The notes below the pieces were generated by a model. The model made no database searches. It was not told where the DNA came from and saw only the letters and a list, made by a program, of their open reading frames with translations. Below, one piece after another: positions 4,574 to 6,116 of a DNA stretch of 6,116 nucleotides. This DNA comes from Acidobacteriota bacterium (GTDB lineage: Bacteria; Acidobacteriota; Terriglobia; Terriglobales; Acidobacteriaceae), in NCBI GenBank assembly GCA_021781255.1, contig JAJXXG010000831.1:1-6116 (forward strand), in the 5' to 3' direction. A program made the translations under genes and the position numbers. Positions within the stretch are counted from its first letter, which is position 1. Each line of letters starts with the position of its first letter.

Positions 4574-6046
4574 ATGGTCCCGTTTCCAAAGATTATTCAG
4601 GGCGGCATGGGTGTCGGTGTCTCCAACTGGCGCCTGGCGCAAACGGTTTCACGACTCGGCCAGCTCGGCGTGGTGTCTGGCACGGCACTCGATCAGTTGT
4701 TTGTGCGCCGGCTTGCCGATGGCGATCTTGGCGGGCACATGCGCAGGGGCCTCGATGCATTTCCATTTCCCGAGATGGCCCGCCGCATCTGGCAGGAATA
4801 TTTCGTGCAGGGTGGCAAAGGCAGCGAGACGCCCTATCCCACCACTCCCATGCACCAGCGCGTTGAGCCGCGCAAGGTGGTTGAGCTCTGCATCGTCAGC
4901 AATTTTGTAGAGGTCTTTCTGGCGCGCGAAGGCCACAGGAATCCGGTGGGAGTCAACTTTCTTGAGAAGGTGCAACTGCCCCATCTGGCCTCCATTTACG
5001 GGGCAATGCTGGCGGGTGTGGGCTATGTCCTCATGGGCGCCGGTATTCCGCTGCACATCCCCGGCGTGCTGGATATGTATGCTGCCGGGCGGACAGCCGA
5101 GTACAAGCTGGCGGTAACGGGCGCAACGCCGGACCAGGATACCTACATGCACTTTGATCCGGCGGACTACATCGAGGGCCCGTTGCCGGAGCTTTACCGG
5201 CCCAGATTTCTGGCCATCGTCTCCTCCAATACCCTGGCCACGACCATGCTGCGCAGGGCGAGCGGGAGGGTGGACGGGCTGGTGATTGAAAGCCCCACCG
5301 CAGGCGGACACAACGCCCCGCCGCGCGGCAAGATGCAGCTCAATGCCGACGGCGAACCGGTATACGGCGAGCGGGACAAGGTGGATATCGCGGCGCTCCG
5401 GGAACTGGGCGCTCCTTTCTGGCTCGCAGGCGGCTACGGCAATGCCGACAAGCTGCGCGAGGCGCTTGCGATGGGCGCAGCGGGTGTGCAGGTGGGCACG
5501 GCCTTCGCATTCAGTGAGGAATCCGGCATGCGCGCGGACCTCAAGAAGAGGCTGCTCGCACAGGCGCTGCAAGGGACGGGCGATGTCTACACCGACCCGC
5601 TGGCTTCGCCAACCGGCTTCCCTTTCAAGGTCGCGCAGTTGGAGGGTACCTCGTCCGCGCTGAACATCTATCAGGAGCGGAAGCGCGTCTGCGATCTCGG
5701 CTACCTGCGCGACCCCTACGCGCAGCCGGATGGCAAAATCGGTTACCGCTGCGCCGCAGAGCCGGTGGCCACCTATGTTGCAAAAGGCGGCAAGATTGAG
5801 GATACCGTGGGGCGCAAGTGCCTGTGCAACGCGCTGTTAGCCAATATCGGCCATGCGCAGACGCGCAAGGATGGCCAGGTGGAGCCGCCGCTGGTAACGG
5901 TGGGCGACGACCTGAACACGATTGCCCAGTTTCTGGCCCCGGGGCGCGAAAGCTATAGCGCAGTGCAGGTTGTCCAATCGCTCCTGAGCAAGGTGGCTGC
6001 CGAGCCGGCTGAAGCCGCCGAGCCGGTCCTTGCGGCAACAGCCTGA
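4574..6046 (+). CDS. Nitronate monooxygenase / 2-nitropropane dioxygenase-family flavoprotein
   Basis: The product has 490 aa, longer than classical NMOs (about 320-380). It is predicted to be a soluble FMN-binding TIM barrel. IIQGGMGVGVS (7-17) is the family's N-terminal FMN-contact motif. ESPTAGGHN (239-247) holds H246, the expected catalytic His. LAGGYGN (284-290) and GAAGVQVGTAF (301-311) fit the phosphate-binding region. The family oxidises nitronates, but close relatives include enoyl-ACP reductases (FabK) and PfaD proteins, so the substrate is not fixed by sequence. After the barrel comes an extra region with C373, C393, C416 and C418 in RVCDLGYLRD, GYRCAAEP and GRKCLCN, then an Ala/Glu-rich tail. 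The ATG at 4574 is the first start in frame and lies six codons before the conserved motif. There is no Shine-Dalgarno (ACAATTACAAG precedes it). No polyketide or fatty-acid genes adjoin it, which gives no support to a PfaD role. Confidence 0.82.
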   Translation: MVPFPKIIQGGMGVGVSNWRLAQTVSRLGQLGVVSGTALDQLFVRRLADGDLGGHMRRGLDAFPFPEMARRIWQEYFVQGGKGSETPYPTTPMHQRVEPRKVVELCIVSNFVEVFLAREGHRNPVGVNFLEKVQLPHLASIYGAMLAGVGYVLMGAGIPLHIPGVLDMYAAGRTAEYKLAVTGATPDQDTYMHFDPADYIEGPLPELYRPRFLAIVSSNTLATTMLRRASGRVDGLVIESPTAGGHNAPPRGKMQLNADGEPVYGERDKVDIAALRELGAPFWLAGGYGNADKLREALAMGAAGVQVGTAFAFSEESGMRADLKKRLLAQALQGTGDVYTDPLASPTGFPFKVAQLEGTSSALNIYQERKRVCDLGYLRDPYAQPDGKIGYRCAAEPVATYVAKGGKIEDTVGRKCLCNALLANIGHAQTRKDGQVEPPLVTVGDDLNTIAQFLAPGRESYSAVQVVQSLLSKVAAEPAEAAEPVLAATA

Positions 6047-6084
6047 CCTGCAGAGCGCCTTCATCTGGATAAAGCCTCGATGCC

Positions 6085-6109
6085 CGTGACACCCGTCACG
6101 ATCCTTTTC
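6085..6109 (+). terminator. Possible terminator after the flavoprotein gene
   Basis: CGTGAC (6085-6090) and GTCACG (6095-6100) form a 6-bp perfect stem with a 4-nt loop (ACCC), followed by ATCCTTTTCC. The U-tract is short and starts 3-4 nt after the stem, so efficiency is doubtful. It lies 38 nt after the TGA at 6044-6046. Confidence 0.45.
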
Positions 6110-6116
6110 CATCGCA

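Noticed and set aside
4649..5572. Long minus-strand open frame (307 codons) inside the flavoprotein gene
   Set aside because: It is a GC-rich antisense shadow. The plus strand carries the FMN motifs throughout, and the minus frame shows no domain.
4574..6046. PfaD-type enoyl reductase of a polyunsaturated fatty acid or polyketide synthase
   Set aside because: There are no synthase genes nearby, and the N-terminus starts directly with the NMO-type IIQGGMG motif. It remains a distant alternative only.
5837..6112. Minus-strand open frame near the right edge, as a possible convergent gene
   Set aside because: Most of it overlaps the conserved C-terminal part of the flavoprotein. No ribosome-binding site or domain is visible.

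Overview
This is an ordinary-looking stretch of bacterial chromosome: densely coding, GC-rich (roughly 60% by eye), with six complete genes and one gene cut by the left edge. I see no tRNA, rRNA, mobile element, CRISPR array or clear sign of horizontal transfer. The gene types would suit an acidobacterium (Terriglobia-like): an oligopeptidase B-type protease, a TPM-domain/LemA pair, an RsbW-like kinase with a STAS antagonist, a PRC/MgtE_N/CBS protein, and a nitronate-monooxygenase-like protein with a Cys-containing C-terminal region. That assignment is an inference from gene style and was not tested by a search.

Left to right: (1) 1-424, minus strand, is the N-terminal third or less of an S9 prolyl-oligopeptidase, best read as oligopeptidase B. 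(2) A 110-bp divergent intergenic region separates it from a plus-strand pair: a secreted, membrane-anchored TPM-domain protein with a glycine-rich tail (535-1341), then lemA (1404-1982). (3) A 12-bp perfect hairpin at 2003-2038 sits between converging lemA and the minus-strand regulators and looks like a bidirectional terminator. (4) On the minus strand, an anti-sigma-factor-type HATPase kinase (2554-2994) lies upstream of a STAS anti-anti-sigma factor (2072-2416). Together they form a partner-switching module whose target sigma factor and phosphatase are not in the window. (5) Divergent from the kinase, 3198-4454 encodes a soluble protein with two PRC-barrel-like segments, an MgtE_N helical domain and a CBS pair, but without the MgtE channel. 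(6) 4574-6046 encodes a nitronate monooxygenase/2-nitropropane dioxygenase-family flavoprotein, followed by a possible terminator.

The most notable global pattern is in translation signals. lemA, the STAS gene and the kinase have clear Shine-Dalgarno sequences (with GTG and TTG starts for the last two). The genes for oligopeptidase B, the TPM protein and the PRC/MgtE_N protein instead have a TACACT or TACAAT hexamer 6-9 nt upstream of ATG, the geometry of leaderless transcripts. The nitronate monooxygenase gene also lacks a Shine-Dalgarno sequence. I do not see a wholly new system here. The best leads are the leaderless architecture, the channel-less MgtE-like protein, the Cys-bearing C-terminal region of the flavoprotein and a tiny Shine-Dalgarno-led ORF after 4454.
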